This document shows positions 22,172-31,844 of a stretch of DNA of 64,000 nucleotides, piece after piece. Positions within the stretch are counted from its first letter, which is position 1. Each line of letters opens with the position of its first letter. The notes beneath the pieces are model-generated. The model was not told the origin of the DNA and did no database searches. It was given only the letters and a program-made list of their open reading frames with translations. Made by a program: the position numbers and the translations under genes. This DNA comes from Albula goreensis (Eukaryota; Chordata; Actinopteri; Albuliformes; Albulidae), in contig CM040742.1 in assembly GCA_022829145.1 (NCBI GenBank), forward strand, positions 9,673,131-9,737,130. Direction: 5' to 3'.

Positions 22172-23965
22172 TCAGCAGGGGCGGGTGGTGAGGTTGTTGA
22201 GCAGTTTCTGCTGAGGGGCCTTGTACAGAAGGGTGAAGCTGCTGGGGACCAGAGTGCCACGCCCATCCTCATCCACCTGGCCCATCAGGACGTAGTTCAT
22301 TCCTGAGAGAGAGAGAAATGAGTCCACCAATCAGCCAGACAGCCAATCAGATTCATAAGTAAAGCTGCTATGGTTCCCTTCATCACAGGAACGTGGAGGG
22401 CAGCAAATATTTCTGGTTGGCTGACTATAAAAAAACATTACGTCATGGCGCGCCCCAGTAGTTCATCCGGTAGAGCACATGCCACATAAGGCAAGGCCTT
22501 ACACCAGCAGCCTGAGTTTAAATAGGGCCTGGGCCTTGCTGCATGTCATCCCCCCTCTCCTTCCCTCTCTCTCTCTAATGTCACTATCAAATGAAAAGTG
22601 AAAAATGCCAAAATAATAATCTTTAAAAAACAATGTCATGTAGAAGAAAAGACTGTGGGATATGAGTGTATGTATATGTGTACAGTGTTTGTAAGTGTGT
22701 GCATGTACAGTATGCATATTGTGTGTGCATGTGTACAGTGGTTGTGCATTGTGAGTGTGTACATGCTCAGTGTGCATGTGCTATGTGTGCATGCATCTCA
22801 CCTCTGCGGAGTACGGGGCACCTCTTGCAGGTGGACACCAGCTTGACGGACATGGCCTCGCCGGCCTGGGTGATGGTGAGGCGGCCAGCCTTGTAGGCCT
22901 TAATCAGAGACACGGTCACATGAACGCTGCCTCTCAGTGCTGGGGTTATCGCCATTATCTTCCCCGTGATCACTGTTGGGGAGGAGGGGAAAGAGGGAGA
23001 GTGTGATTCATTTTCTTCGCACCACACAGCCATATCCAGACGTAAAGACGTACCTCTTTAGCACAAACATGTAGAAAATCACAGTGAGGGGCAGAGCCAT
23101 GCACTGTTATTAATTTAGAGGTTGCTGGTTCAAATCTCAGGAGGGGCACTACTGTTGTACCCTTAAAGAAGGTTATTCATTTATTCAGGTTTTTAAAATA
23201 TCCAGACGAATAAATGGGTAGCATGTATAAAAGAAAAAACATTTTTAAAAAAAGCTGTGTAAGTTGTTTTGGTTATGATCATCTGCTAAGAAAGCCAGTC
23301 ATTTCATCATGCCCCAGTCTGACTGTTTAGATTTTAAACAGGTGGCGTGCGCACTGCAAACCACTGCCACATGGACATGATGCTGACTGCATTTTCATAT
23401 GACTCGTAGCACCACATGCAGCCAGTAGATGTCCTCATTGAGTTAGCAGTCACCGAGGTGGCTGTACAATTTGGCCTTGGACAGCAGTTAGGATGCTATC
23501 CACATACAGTTTGGATGTGTGGCTGTCCTTTGTAAATGTGTTAAAGTGATTCAGAATTGGTTCCTATTCATGAGAACATATCCATTATAAATTATTCTTT
23601 GCTGATTATTTATTACTCTGTTATTAATACCAGAGTTACAAATATCTTGTGAATAAGGGCCAATGCTAACCCTGAGTCACACACATAGACTCACACACAG
23701 ACACACACAGTGCTGACACATACCGAGACACACACAGCACTGACATGCAGACTTACACAGCACAAACACACAGAGACACATGTACAGTCACACACAGCAC
23801 TGATACTCAACAATGACACACTCAGACTCACACACAGCATTGACACACGGTGAGTAGCAGGAATGACGCAGGTATATTACTCACCAAATTCACTGTTGCA
23901 GAAGCTGCTCTGGATGGTTCCGGCCCTCTTACACTCTCCTGCACACAGGGGGTTCTGGGGTATGT
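22172..23965 (-). CDS. pcolce: PCOLCE exons 7-9: NTR (netrin-like) domain
   Basis: Exon 7 (23885-23965) has [19 protein letters not shown]. Exon 8 (22802-22972) has [20 protein letters not shown] and [12 protein letters not shown]. Exon 9 (22172-22302) has [19 protein letters not shown] and ends [10 protein letters not shown] then TGA. Six cysteines in NTR spacing are visible. For exon 7 I chose the acceptor ggcag at 23966-23970 because the nearer ccccag does not keep the frame. Confidence 0.9.
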
Positions 23966-26900
23966 CTGCCACATGAAGCACACACACAATGCACACATAC
24001 TCACGCAGTTAACATGTGCACAACCAAAATAATGATATAATGAACACATGCACTCACAATTAACATACACACAACCAAAACACAGCACACATATTTAATA
24101 CACACATCCAACAGTTACAAAAAATAGTCTCCCAGCTTGCTCACTCCATAACCCAATCAGCACGCTCACTCCATAACCCAATCGGCACGCTCACTCCATA
24201 ACCCAATCAGCACGCTCACTCTATCACCCAATCAGCACGCTCACTCTATCACCCAATCAGCATGCTCACTCCATAACCAAATCAGCACGCTCACTCTATC
24301 ACCCAATCAGTATGCTCACTCTATCACCCAATCAGCATGCTCACTCTATCACCCAATCAGCACGCTCACTCTATCACCCAATCAGCACGCTCACTCCATA
24401 ACCCAATCAGCACGCTCACTCACTGTTTCTTTTTGGCGGGAGAGGCTTCTTCACCACAACTCTCCTCCCCCCTGGTGTGGCAGGTTTAGGGATTCTGGGT
24501 TTTGGGGGTGCTGGAGACTGCCTGGTGGGTTTTGGGGGTGCTGGAGGCTGTGTGGTGGGTTTTTGGGTGGTGGGGATGGGTCGGGCAAGTACAGGGGTCT
24601 TTATGCTGGGTTTTGGGGGCGGGGACTCATGGCGTGGTCCCAGACCAACATCACCCGCTGCAGTCGGGGGCTTGGAGCCACGTGGAATGGCAGTGTAGGT
24701 CGCCATGAAGCCATCAGAAGTCACGCTTAGGTCAGACACAAACTGCACCAGGAGCTCGTTCCCATTGGTCACTATGCTTCTGCAGAGGTATTCGGCCCAG
24801 ACGGGAGGTTATTTTCATATTATTTTATGCATCTAAATGCCCTACCACAGCAGGTCAGAGAAGTATCATCTCAAACAACTCGATGTTTCAGTGCTGCTGC
24901 ATTATTTGTTAAATTTTTAACACTTTACATATTTATTCCATATTATTTTATTTTCACTGCATGCACAATGGATTGTAGAGTCTCCATGACACGTGCTGTA
25001 TAAATGCAGTGTATTATTTTCATGATTTTGTACCAGTCTAATGGATCTGCACCCCAGTGTAAACTTGCCTTGGCACAGGGGCAGCAGCAGCACAGGGTTA
25101 GCTCTGGGCACAGGTTTAGCAACTGTACAGGGTTAGCAATGGTGACAGGGATTTGCGTGACTCACGCGGGCGACAGATCCCCGCAGTACTTCCCAATCCG
25201 CCGCGAGTCATCCTTCTCGCCACCGTTGAAGAACGTCACGTAGTCAAAGCGACAGTAGCTATCTGGTTCTAGGTCAAACTTGTCAAACTTCACCTCAATC
25301 ACCTGTCAGTTAGAAAAACCACAGTTAGCATGGTACGCACCAGGACACAGTTTGGTTATCAGTAGTATGCTGTTAGCTGATGTAACTTTATTGTAATAAA
25401 TTGTTAAACTCTCTGATCCGCCCTGTTTTATCCAGTCTAAAAAGCACTACTTATAATAGAAGTAGGCAGGCATGGCAAAAATAGCATTGTCACACCACCA
25501 CTGCAGCCTGTTATTATGGAATCACAACAATGCTGGTGGAACATTGTCTGCTGGTCAGGCCAAAAGATGTGAAGCTCTGAATGAAAATAAACACTAGAGA
25601 GGGAAAGAGGAGCATGCTGGGATGCGACCATGTTGGGATCCACAGTGATGTGCCAGGAGCAGCTGATGCCTGCTGGGTAATTGTTGTCTGGCCAGTTGGG
25701 GGTCTTCAGTGTACCCTGCGCCTTCATCATCCTGCCTCCGCAAAACTGGTTCTCTGAAGAGAGAGGAGGAGTGGGAGAAAGAAAGGAGGGGGAAGAAGAG
25801 AGAAGGAATGGAAAGAAAGGAGGGAGATCAGCGCACAAAGTAGGATAAGGAACCTGATAAGCCTTTGATCTGCAAAACTGTAAATAAACTAAATTGTTTT
25901 AGAATGATGCTGAACAATGATCTAAGTCCAAAATAACTGATAAGTCAGTGAAAACTGGAGTATTTTGGCCACAAAAGTCCAGTTTCAGGAGAAACTTTAG
26001 ATCAGTGAAGTGAGAGAGAGTGGAGGGAGCTACTTCGGCTGATTCAGTTACTTTTTCAAATAGTTCTGTGAACTCCTTCACCACTTTCTGCTTCCATTTC
26101 TTGAGCGTTTCCCCCAGGGTGAAGGAATTCACAGAACTAACCGGCCCAACTTCAATATGCACAATTGTACGTCGCTGCATATGGGAGATCTTTTTAGGAA
26201 GTAGATAAAGTTACAAATTTTAATTTGCCAGCCAAAATCCACTTATTTTTCATTGAAATATCAATTTTCTGATCATTACATTTTATTATTGTACAGCACC
26301 ATTGTCAAAATACTGAATGTATAATCCATCTGAAAAAAAGTAAATCTGAATCAGAAGTGGGGTGGGTGGGGGGAGGCGGAGCTTACCGTCCACATGAGGC
26401 TTCCCCCCACTGAAGTAGGCCACAAAGCCCCGCCCCCCGTTGCCAGAGTCCGACACCATCTCGACCATCATGGTGTTGCTGGTGGACATGAGGGCACCGG
26501 GGCGGAACGTCCCACAGAACCGGCCCAACTTCTGCATTGTGTACGAGTGACCATTGTACACATCCACGTAGTCATAGCGACACAGTGGGTCAGCCTCCAA
26601 GTCGAAGATACGGAACGACAGCATGACCACGTTGCCCTCTGGGACCTGGGGAGGGGGGGTGGAACATGTTGAATTTGAGCCCTGAGCCCTCCAGAGCGGG
26701 ATGTACGCGCAATGTGGTTGGTCAGAGCCAAGGTGTGGTTCTGTGGTTCTGTGAAATTTGTTATGATGTGATGGTCAGAGCCAAAATAGTGGTCAGTCAA
26801 TTTTGTTTTGACCTGATTTTCAGGGCCAAGATGGTGGTCAGTGAGTTTTATTTTGATTTGATATTCAGAGCCAAGATGGTGGTAGATTTCTGGTGTTTGA

Positions 26901-27289
26901 GAGCCAAAATAGTGTTTGATGAATTCTAGTGTACTGTGGTATTTAGACCTAAAACAGGATGACTGTTGTGCAAGGAGCTTACCGTGATGTACCAGGTACA
27001 CTTGCTATCGGGTTTGTAGTAGCTGGGGAACCCCTCACTACCCACAAACCCAGAGTCTGCAGTCAGGTGACCCCCACAATTGAACACTGGCCTTAGAGAG
27101 AGGGAGATATTATTCATATCAAGCTAATATTAATGTTTACTGATATTTAACTAAGATGAAAACCGTAGTTCTCATTATCCGTTGCAGTCCAGTGTTTATG
27201 CAAGCTCATGACTCTCATACATTTGACAGACTCTCACCCACATATTCATGCACACACACACACACTCACACACAAAAACTCAAACACAT

Positions 27290-27323
<34 letters not shown>

Positions 27324-29143
27324 ACACATTCACACACACAAACATACACACATACGACAGCACAGATATGCTGGAGCCAGTCTGGTTGAGTCACATCCTG
27401 TAAGATTATCTCACTCCCCCCTGCAGTGTTTCTGGGGTCGGTTATCGGGGGAGGTGGGGGGCGGGGTATAGCCCAGATAGAGGCCACATATGGGGGCAGC
27501 ATAGCCAGGATTCCCGTGCCCCCCCAAGGACTGGCTGGCCTTTTCTCCACTGCAGTGTCTTCCCTCATCTCTGTTCCTTCACTCTTCCCCTTCCTTTGGA
27601 AGTCTTTAACCCCTCCTGGACCCACCCCCACTTGTGTCTGTTGAACCTTTTCTTCTTTTTTCTTTTTTTAATCGCCCTTAAAAAAAGTTCCTTGAAAACC
27701 AGAGCTTGTCTTTATGCAACGGAAATTTCCCAGACAAAAGCATCGCCAGCATATTTCCCTGAATATTTATGTGAATAAACTTAAGACACTCTCGAAGTGC
27801 CCTGAGTCAGCACTGCAATACAGTCTGAGCTAATCTGCTGTTGCCTATGAGCTGAGCTGCAGATCTCTCTGAGTTGAGCTGCTGTTCTCACTCAACTGAT
27901 CTGCTGCTCTCTCTGAGCTGCTGATAAGAGCTATATCATTCTTGGCTAGCCGTTGTCTCATCAAATTTCTCAGAAAAAACATCAAAAACAAACAGTGACC
28001 AAGGATATCTGGGTCACAAGGGTGTCTGTTGGGCTAGGTCTGATTCCAATAAATATTTGTATGTGTGTATGTGAAATAGAGTGTTGAACATTGTTTGGAA
28101 TGGGGGAAGGTAGATATGGATTTTCTTCCTTAGTGAGAATGAAATGCTTTTCTGTCAAAGGTACAGCTGCATTTCTGTAAAGGAGGAATTCTTGCAAGTA
28201 ACAAACAATTCCTCTCTCCTTGGTTTTTTCCTGACAAACCACCAACATTTGATCTTTACTCCGAGAGAGAAAGAAAAAAATATTTTCCACAACTGCAGCC
28301 TGGAAACTGTCATTGAGGAGTTAGACTGTCTAATTTGCTAAAGATCTAAGAGAAGCCCCCCTCCCCTTTTGTTGAAACATACAAACACAAACAACCCCAC
28401 GCAGACACGAGCCGGCTAAGCAGGGCTAGAGCCGCAGTAATCCCACTCACACTGACCACAGACACAAACATCTGTGTGAGTCAGACCACATCACCCCTCC
28501 ACCGTCCAGTAAACAGCTCTGCCAGAGGGACTGGCAGGGAGAGGGGAGGGCGGAAGAGAGGAGTGTGGAATAGTCTGGATGTTTGGGGATGAAAGCTCCC
28601 AGACGGGTCAGTGACAGACAGGTGAAGCTGAGGACTCACCTTTTAAATGCAGCCCACGCTACAGAGACTGGTGAATTAAACCCAAATACACATATTCATG
28701 TGCTCACACTGACAAACTCTACTTAGTTATGTATATATGTGCATGGAAGCTCAGAAATTGGAAACCTGTTGCATAAAAGACAAAGTACAGGCATATGCAA
28801 ACACATATACACTCATACACACACACACACACACACATACAGACCCTGACTCTCAAACACAAAAACACTCACACACACTATATACATGCACACATATATT
28901 CCCACATACATACACGAGTACAAATGTATACCCATATATAAGTTCCAAAGCACACAGCTACTCACACATACATGCGTCAGCACAAGCACAAACACACACA
29001 TAATAACTCCTGTGCGCACACACTCCAGCTCACCTGGTGAAGTTGTTTCTCTGGGGGGTGGTCTGGCTTTGCGCCTGAGCCCAGCCAAGGAGCAGCACCA
29101 GAGAGAGACCGGAGGCCCAAACAGATGCCCTGCACACCGCCAT
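22172..29143 (-). CDS. pcolce: Procollagen C-endopeptidase enhancer, complete nine-exon CDS
   Basis: Exons in transcription order: 29143-29034, 27091-26983, 26645-26387, 25753-25629, 25302-25166, 24779-24424, 23965-23885, 22972-22802, 22302-22172. Phases close at every junction to 1479 bases (492 aa; human PCOLCE is 449). The order is signal peptide, CUB1, CUB2, proline-rich linker and NTR domain. The family is a secreted glycoprotein that binds the procollagen C-propeptide and stimulates BMP1/tolloid proteinases during collagen maturation (established for mammals). The extra length sits mainly in the linker. The choice of PCOLCE over PCOLCE2 rests on the long proline-rich linker and is less certain than the family call. 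One donor, after the first CUB2 exon, is weak (ATG|GTCGCA). Confidence 0.93.
22446..22625 (+). mobile_element. tRNA-derived SINE in PCOLCE intron 8
   Basis: The head (agttcatccggtagagcac) resembles a tRNA A box. It is followed by a GC-rich body ending ccttgctgcatgtcatcccc, a (CT)n stretch and an AT-rich tail (aaaatgccaaaataataatc). This arrangement matches a common teleost SINE family different from the one at 6636. Similar flanks (cgtcatg before, tgtcatg after) may be a target duplication. Confidence 0.75.
23085..23300 (+). mobile_element. Degenerate V-SINE-type element
   Basis: The B-box-like ggttcaaatctcaggaggg, the segment ggcactactgttgtaccctt and the tail gtgtaagttgttttggttat with catctgctaag match the SINE family at 6636 in order, with many changes. 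It lies in PCOLCE intron 7. Confidence 0.65.
24139..24421. repeat. 25-bp minisatellite touching the PCOLCE exon 6 donor, about 11 copies
   Basis: The unit is gctcactccataacccaatc followed by agcac, with ccataa or ctatca variants. On the minus strand each unit supplies GTGAGCGTG, which is donor-like, and an ATTGGG. The array begins exactly at the exon 6 donor, whose intron side GTGAGTGAGC is itself part of the repeat. Confidence 0.9.
24424..24779 (-). CDS. pcolce: PCOLCE exon 6: end of CUB2 and proline-rich linker
   Basis: After the CUB2 end the exon encodes about 85 residues of Pro/Lys/Thr-rich linker with near-repeats ([20 protein letters not shown] and [20 protein letters not shown]). It is longer than the mammalian linker and very basic. 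The donor (AACA|GTGAGTGAGC) directly touches a 25-bp minisatellite. Confidence 0.88.
25166..25753 (-). CDS. pcolce: PCOLCE exons 4-5: CUB2 (most)
   Basis: Exon 4 (25629-25753) encodes [19 protein letters not shown] and [11 protein letters not shown]. Exon 5 (25166-25302) encodes [20 protein letters not shown] and [12 protein letters not shown]. The last part of CUB2 ([16 protein letters not shown]) is on exon 6. The exon 4 donor ATG|GTCGCA departs from consensus at +3 to +6, but the phase and the protein alignment place the junction there. Confidence 0.9.
26387..29143 (-). CDS. pcolce: PCOLCE exons 1-3: signal peptide and CUB1
   Basis: Exon 1 (29034-29143) begins [12 protein letters not shown] with the hydrophobic core [12 protein letters not shown], a typical signal peptide likely cleaved after AQA. 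Exon 2 (26983-27091) opens CUB1 with [20 protein letters not shown] and CTWYIT. Exon 3 (26387-26645) completes it with [20 protein letters not shown] and FCGTFRP. The acidic residues of the Ca-binding CUB site (E/D in LEAD and YDYVDVYNG) are present. Intron 1 is almost 2 kb and rich in CA repeats. Confidence 0.92.
26740..26925. repeat. About 50-bp degenerate tandem repeat in PCOLCE intron 2
   Basis: Four or so copies of a unit built on tcagagccaagatggtggtc and gttttattttgatttgata. Confidence 0.7.
27247..27355. repeat. (CA)n microsatellite cluster, PCOLCE intron 1
   Basis: Runs of (CA) interrupted by CTCA and CATG steps. A second CA cluster lies at 28815-29005 in the same intron. Confidence 0.9.
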
Positions 29144-29384
29144 TCTGCCTGCCAGCCACAGAGTGAGAGAGCAGAGGGACACAGCGTGAATGAGGGAGAG
29201 AGAGGCGGGGAGGACAGAGAAAGAGGGGCGGAGAGGGAGGGAAGGAGAAAGGGACAGCACTGCAAGCATGGGGGGCAGAGCTTGTTTAATTATTACCAGA
29301 TGTCGTTTCCATAATAACTTCAGCCAGAAGCAATACTGAATGGAGGGCTGAGAGGAGAGAGGAGGGGGCAGACAGGGATAAGGA

Positions 29385-29870
29385 GAGGGTGAGTGTGAGT
29401 GTGAGCGTGAGTGTGAGTGTGTGTGTGCGCGTGTATGGGTGTGTGTGTGTGTGTGTGTGTGAGTGTGTGTACGGGGTGTGTGAGTGTGTGTGCGTCTGTG
29501 GGGTGTGTGAGTGTGTGTGTATGGGTTGTCTGTGCGTGTGTTTGGTGTGTGAGTGTATGTGTATGTGGTGTCTGTGCGTGTGTGGGGTGAATGCGTGCAT
29601 GTTTATGGGGTTTGTGAGTGTGCATGTGTGTGTATGGGGTGTGTGAGTGTGTTTGTGTTTGTGTTTGTGTTTGTAGGGTGTGTCAGTGTGTGTGTGCGTG
29701 TGTGAGTGTGTGTATGGGGTGTGTGAGTGTGTGTGCGTGTGTGAGGTGTGTGAGTGTGTGTGTATGAGGTGTCTGTGTGTGTGGGGTGTGTGTGTGTGTG
29801 TGTATATGCGTGTCTGTGTGTGTGTGTATGCATGCATGTGTTTTGGGGTGTATGTGTGTGTGGTGAGGCT
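29385..29870. repeat. Long GT-rich satellite-like tract
   Basis: Almost 500 bases of GTGTGTGAGTGTGTGTATGG-like text with loose higher-order units (ggtgtgtgagtgtgtgtgcg). It lies upstream of the PCOLCE start. Long open frames on both strands here are artefacts of the repeat. Confidence 0.9.
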
Positions 29871-30087
29871 GTGGGGGGTTGGGGTCTGAGCTCTACGTGT
29901 CCTGGATCTCCTGCCAGCTCTCAGCAGCCTCAGTGTGGCCAGGCTGCTGGCTCCACGGCCCAGAGCCACAAACACAAAGCCGCCTCTAACACTGTAATTT
30001 CTGACAGAGGGGGGCCTCTTAGGGGAACCGCCATCCCAGGAAAACAGAAGCGTTTACCCAGGGATCTATTTATGTCACAGAACTCAG

Positions 30088-30408
30088 ACTCCAGTCCTGG
30101 AGGGCCACAGTCTCTGCTGGTTTAACTCCAGTCCTGGAGGGCCACAATCTCTGCTGGTTTAACTCCAGTCCTGGAGGGCCACAATCTCTGCTGGTTTAAC
30201 TCCAGTCCTGGAGGGCCACAGTCTCTGCTGGTTTAACTCCAGTCCTGGAGGGCCACAGTCTCTGCTGGTTTAACTCCAGTCCTGGAGGGCCACAATCTCT
30301 GCTGGTTTAACTCCAGTCCTGGAGGGCCACAATCTCTGCTGGTTTAACTCCAGTCCTGGAGGGCCACAGTCTCTGCTGGTTTAACTCCAGTCCTGGAGGG
30401 CCGCAGTT
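30088..30408. repeat. 37-bp tandem repeat, about 8.7 copies
   Basis: The unit is actccagtcctggagggcca followed by cagtctctgctggttta, nearly identical between copies (cagtctc or caatctc). It is the same unit as at 982-1133, with much lower divergence, so this array is younger or more recently homogenised. Confidence 0.95.
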
Positions 30409-30879
30409 TTTGTCATTGTGTTTGAGGTGTGGGAGTGTGTGTTCCTCTCACTCTTATACCCTTTACATGGCATGCTGGGGTGAAAGCAGAGACTAAACTG
30501 GCCTTGAATGACCCCAACTACGACAGCTCAGACATCATCCTCATCACCTCCATTATCCAGTCAGCGACATGTTCATTCTCTCCGGACCTTTCCAGCACTC
30601 TCTTTGCTTTCCAGCTGCCCATTTTCCATGGGGAAAAATGCACACATGTGTGCCTCCATTCTCCTTCCTGAGCTTTCCTTCTGTTCCTCAGGGAGGCAAT
30701 AATTTATGATAATACTCATATCTGTAGAACTGAGTGTACTCTGGAAGCAGGGGAACAGGTGTGACTGTGTGTGTTTCTGTGTGTAACAGTGCATGTGACT
30801 TTGTATGAATGGGTGTATGAATATGTGTGTGTGTGACTCAGATTGTGTGGGAATGTGATTGTGTTTATGTTTGTAATGC

Positions 30880-30965
<86 letters not shown>
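30880..30965. repeat. (TG)n microsatellite
   Basis: A near-perfect run of about 42 TG units in intergenic DNA. Confidence 0.95.
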
Positions 30966-30967
<2 letters not shown>

Positions 30968-31544
30968 CAATGGGAGTGCAGCATTGTAAGGACTCCTCTC
31001 AGAGTGACGGGAAACGTTCCTGATCAACCAAAATGAGACACAGGAGGTCTGTGAGGAGCAACTTTTTCCCTCTGTCTTCTCCTTTAAATATCCTTCCATC
31101 TCTATTTCTCTCTCTCTTTTCTTCCATAAATGCCTCACCCTGTTAAATGTCTTTGTTTGGATTGGCTGTCCAGAATCTCTATTAAACAACCTACACAACG
31201 CCCCCCCCCCCATTGGAATGCACGGGGTGACGGATGGTTCTGGAAGCAGGCTGAGTGTGTAGCCTGCTCACAGGGACCACTGGAGCCCAGAGTTTGGGTC
31301 AGTCACCCCCTCCACGCCTCCACATTCCTGCACTCTGATGCTCGTTAGCCCAGGATCTCGACATCAGCCAGAGCTGTAGGAACAAAGGAGGGAGAGGGAG
31401 AGGGAGAGGGAGACAGAGACAGAGACAGAGACACTGATTTATGTTTCATTCCAGTACAGTTTGTTGAATTTGAATTTGAGAGGGAGGCAGCCACAGAGAA
31501 ATGATGTAAAAATAGCAGCAGTGTGGATTATAGTCACCCTCTCA

Positions 31545-31840
31545 CAAAGCCATTCACTCTCTCACACACACACCCACACACACACATTCACCCTCTCACA
31601 AAGGCATTTACTCTCACACACACACATTCACCCTCTCACAAAGCCATTCACTCTCTCATGCACACACATTCATCCTCTCACACAATCATTCATCCTCTCT
31701 CTCTCATACACACAGACAATCTCTTTCTCTTTATCAAACACACACTCTCTCTCTCTCTCTCTCAAATACACACACGCACAAACACTCTCTCTCACACACA
31801 CTCACACATGCACACAAACACACACACTCTCTCTCCCTCT
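31545..31840. repeat. CA/CT-rich low-complexity block
   Basis: The block mixes (CA)n and (TC)n runs with a loose 30-40 base unit (cattcaccctctcacaaagc). It ends at the LINE 3' terminus. Confidence 0.85.
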
Positions 31841-31844
31841 ACTC

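Noticed and set aside
23954..23960. Alternative PCOLCE exon 7 acceptor (ccccag)
   Set aside because: Using it breaks the frame with exon 6. The acceptor 11 bases upstream in transcript direction keeps it.
24139..24421. Regular 25-bp repeats that look array-like (CRISPR-like at first sight)
   Set aside because: There are no spacers between units and the setting is a vertebrate intron. It is a minisatellite.
29286..29975. A 229-codon His/Thr-rich minus-strand frame and Cys/Val-rich plus-strand frames
   Set aside because: They are translations of the GT/CA-rich repeat.
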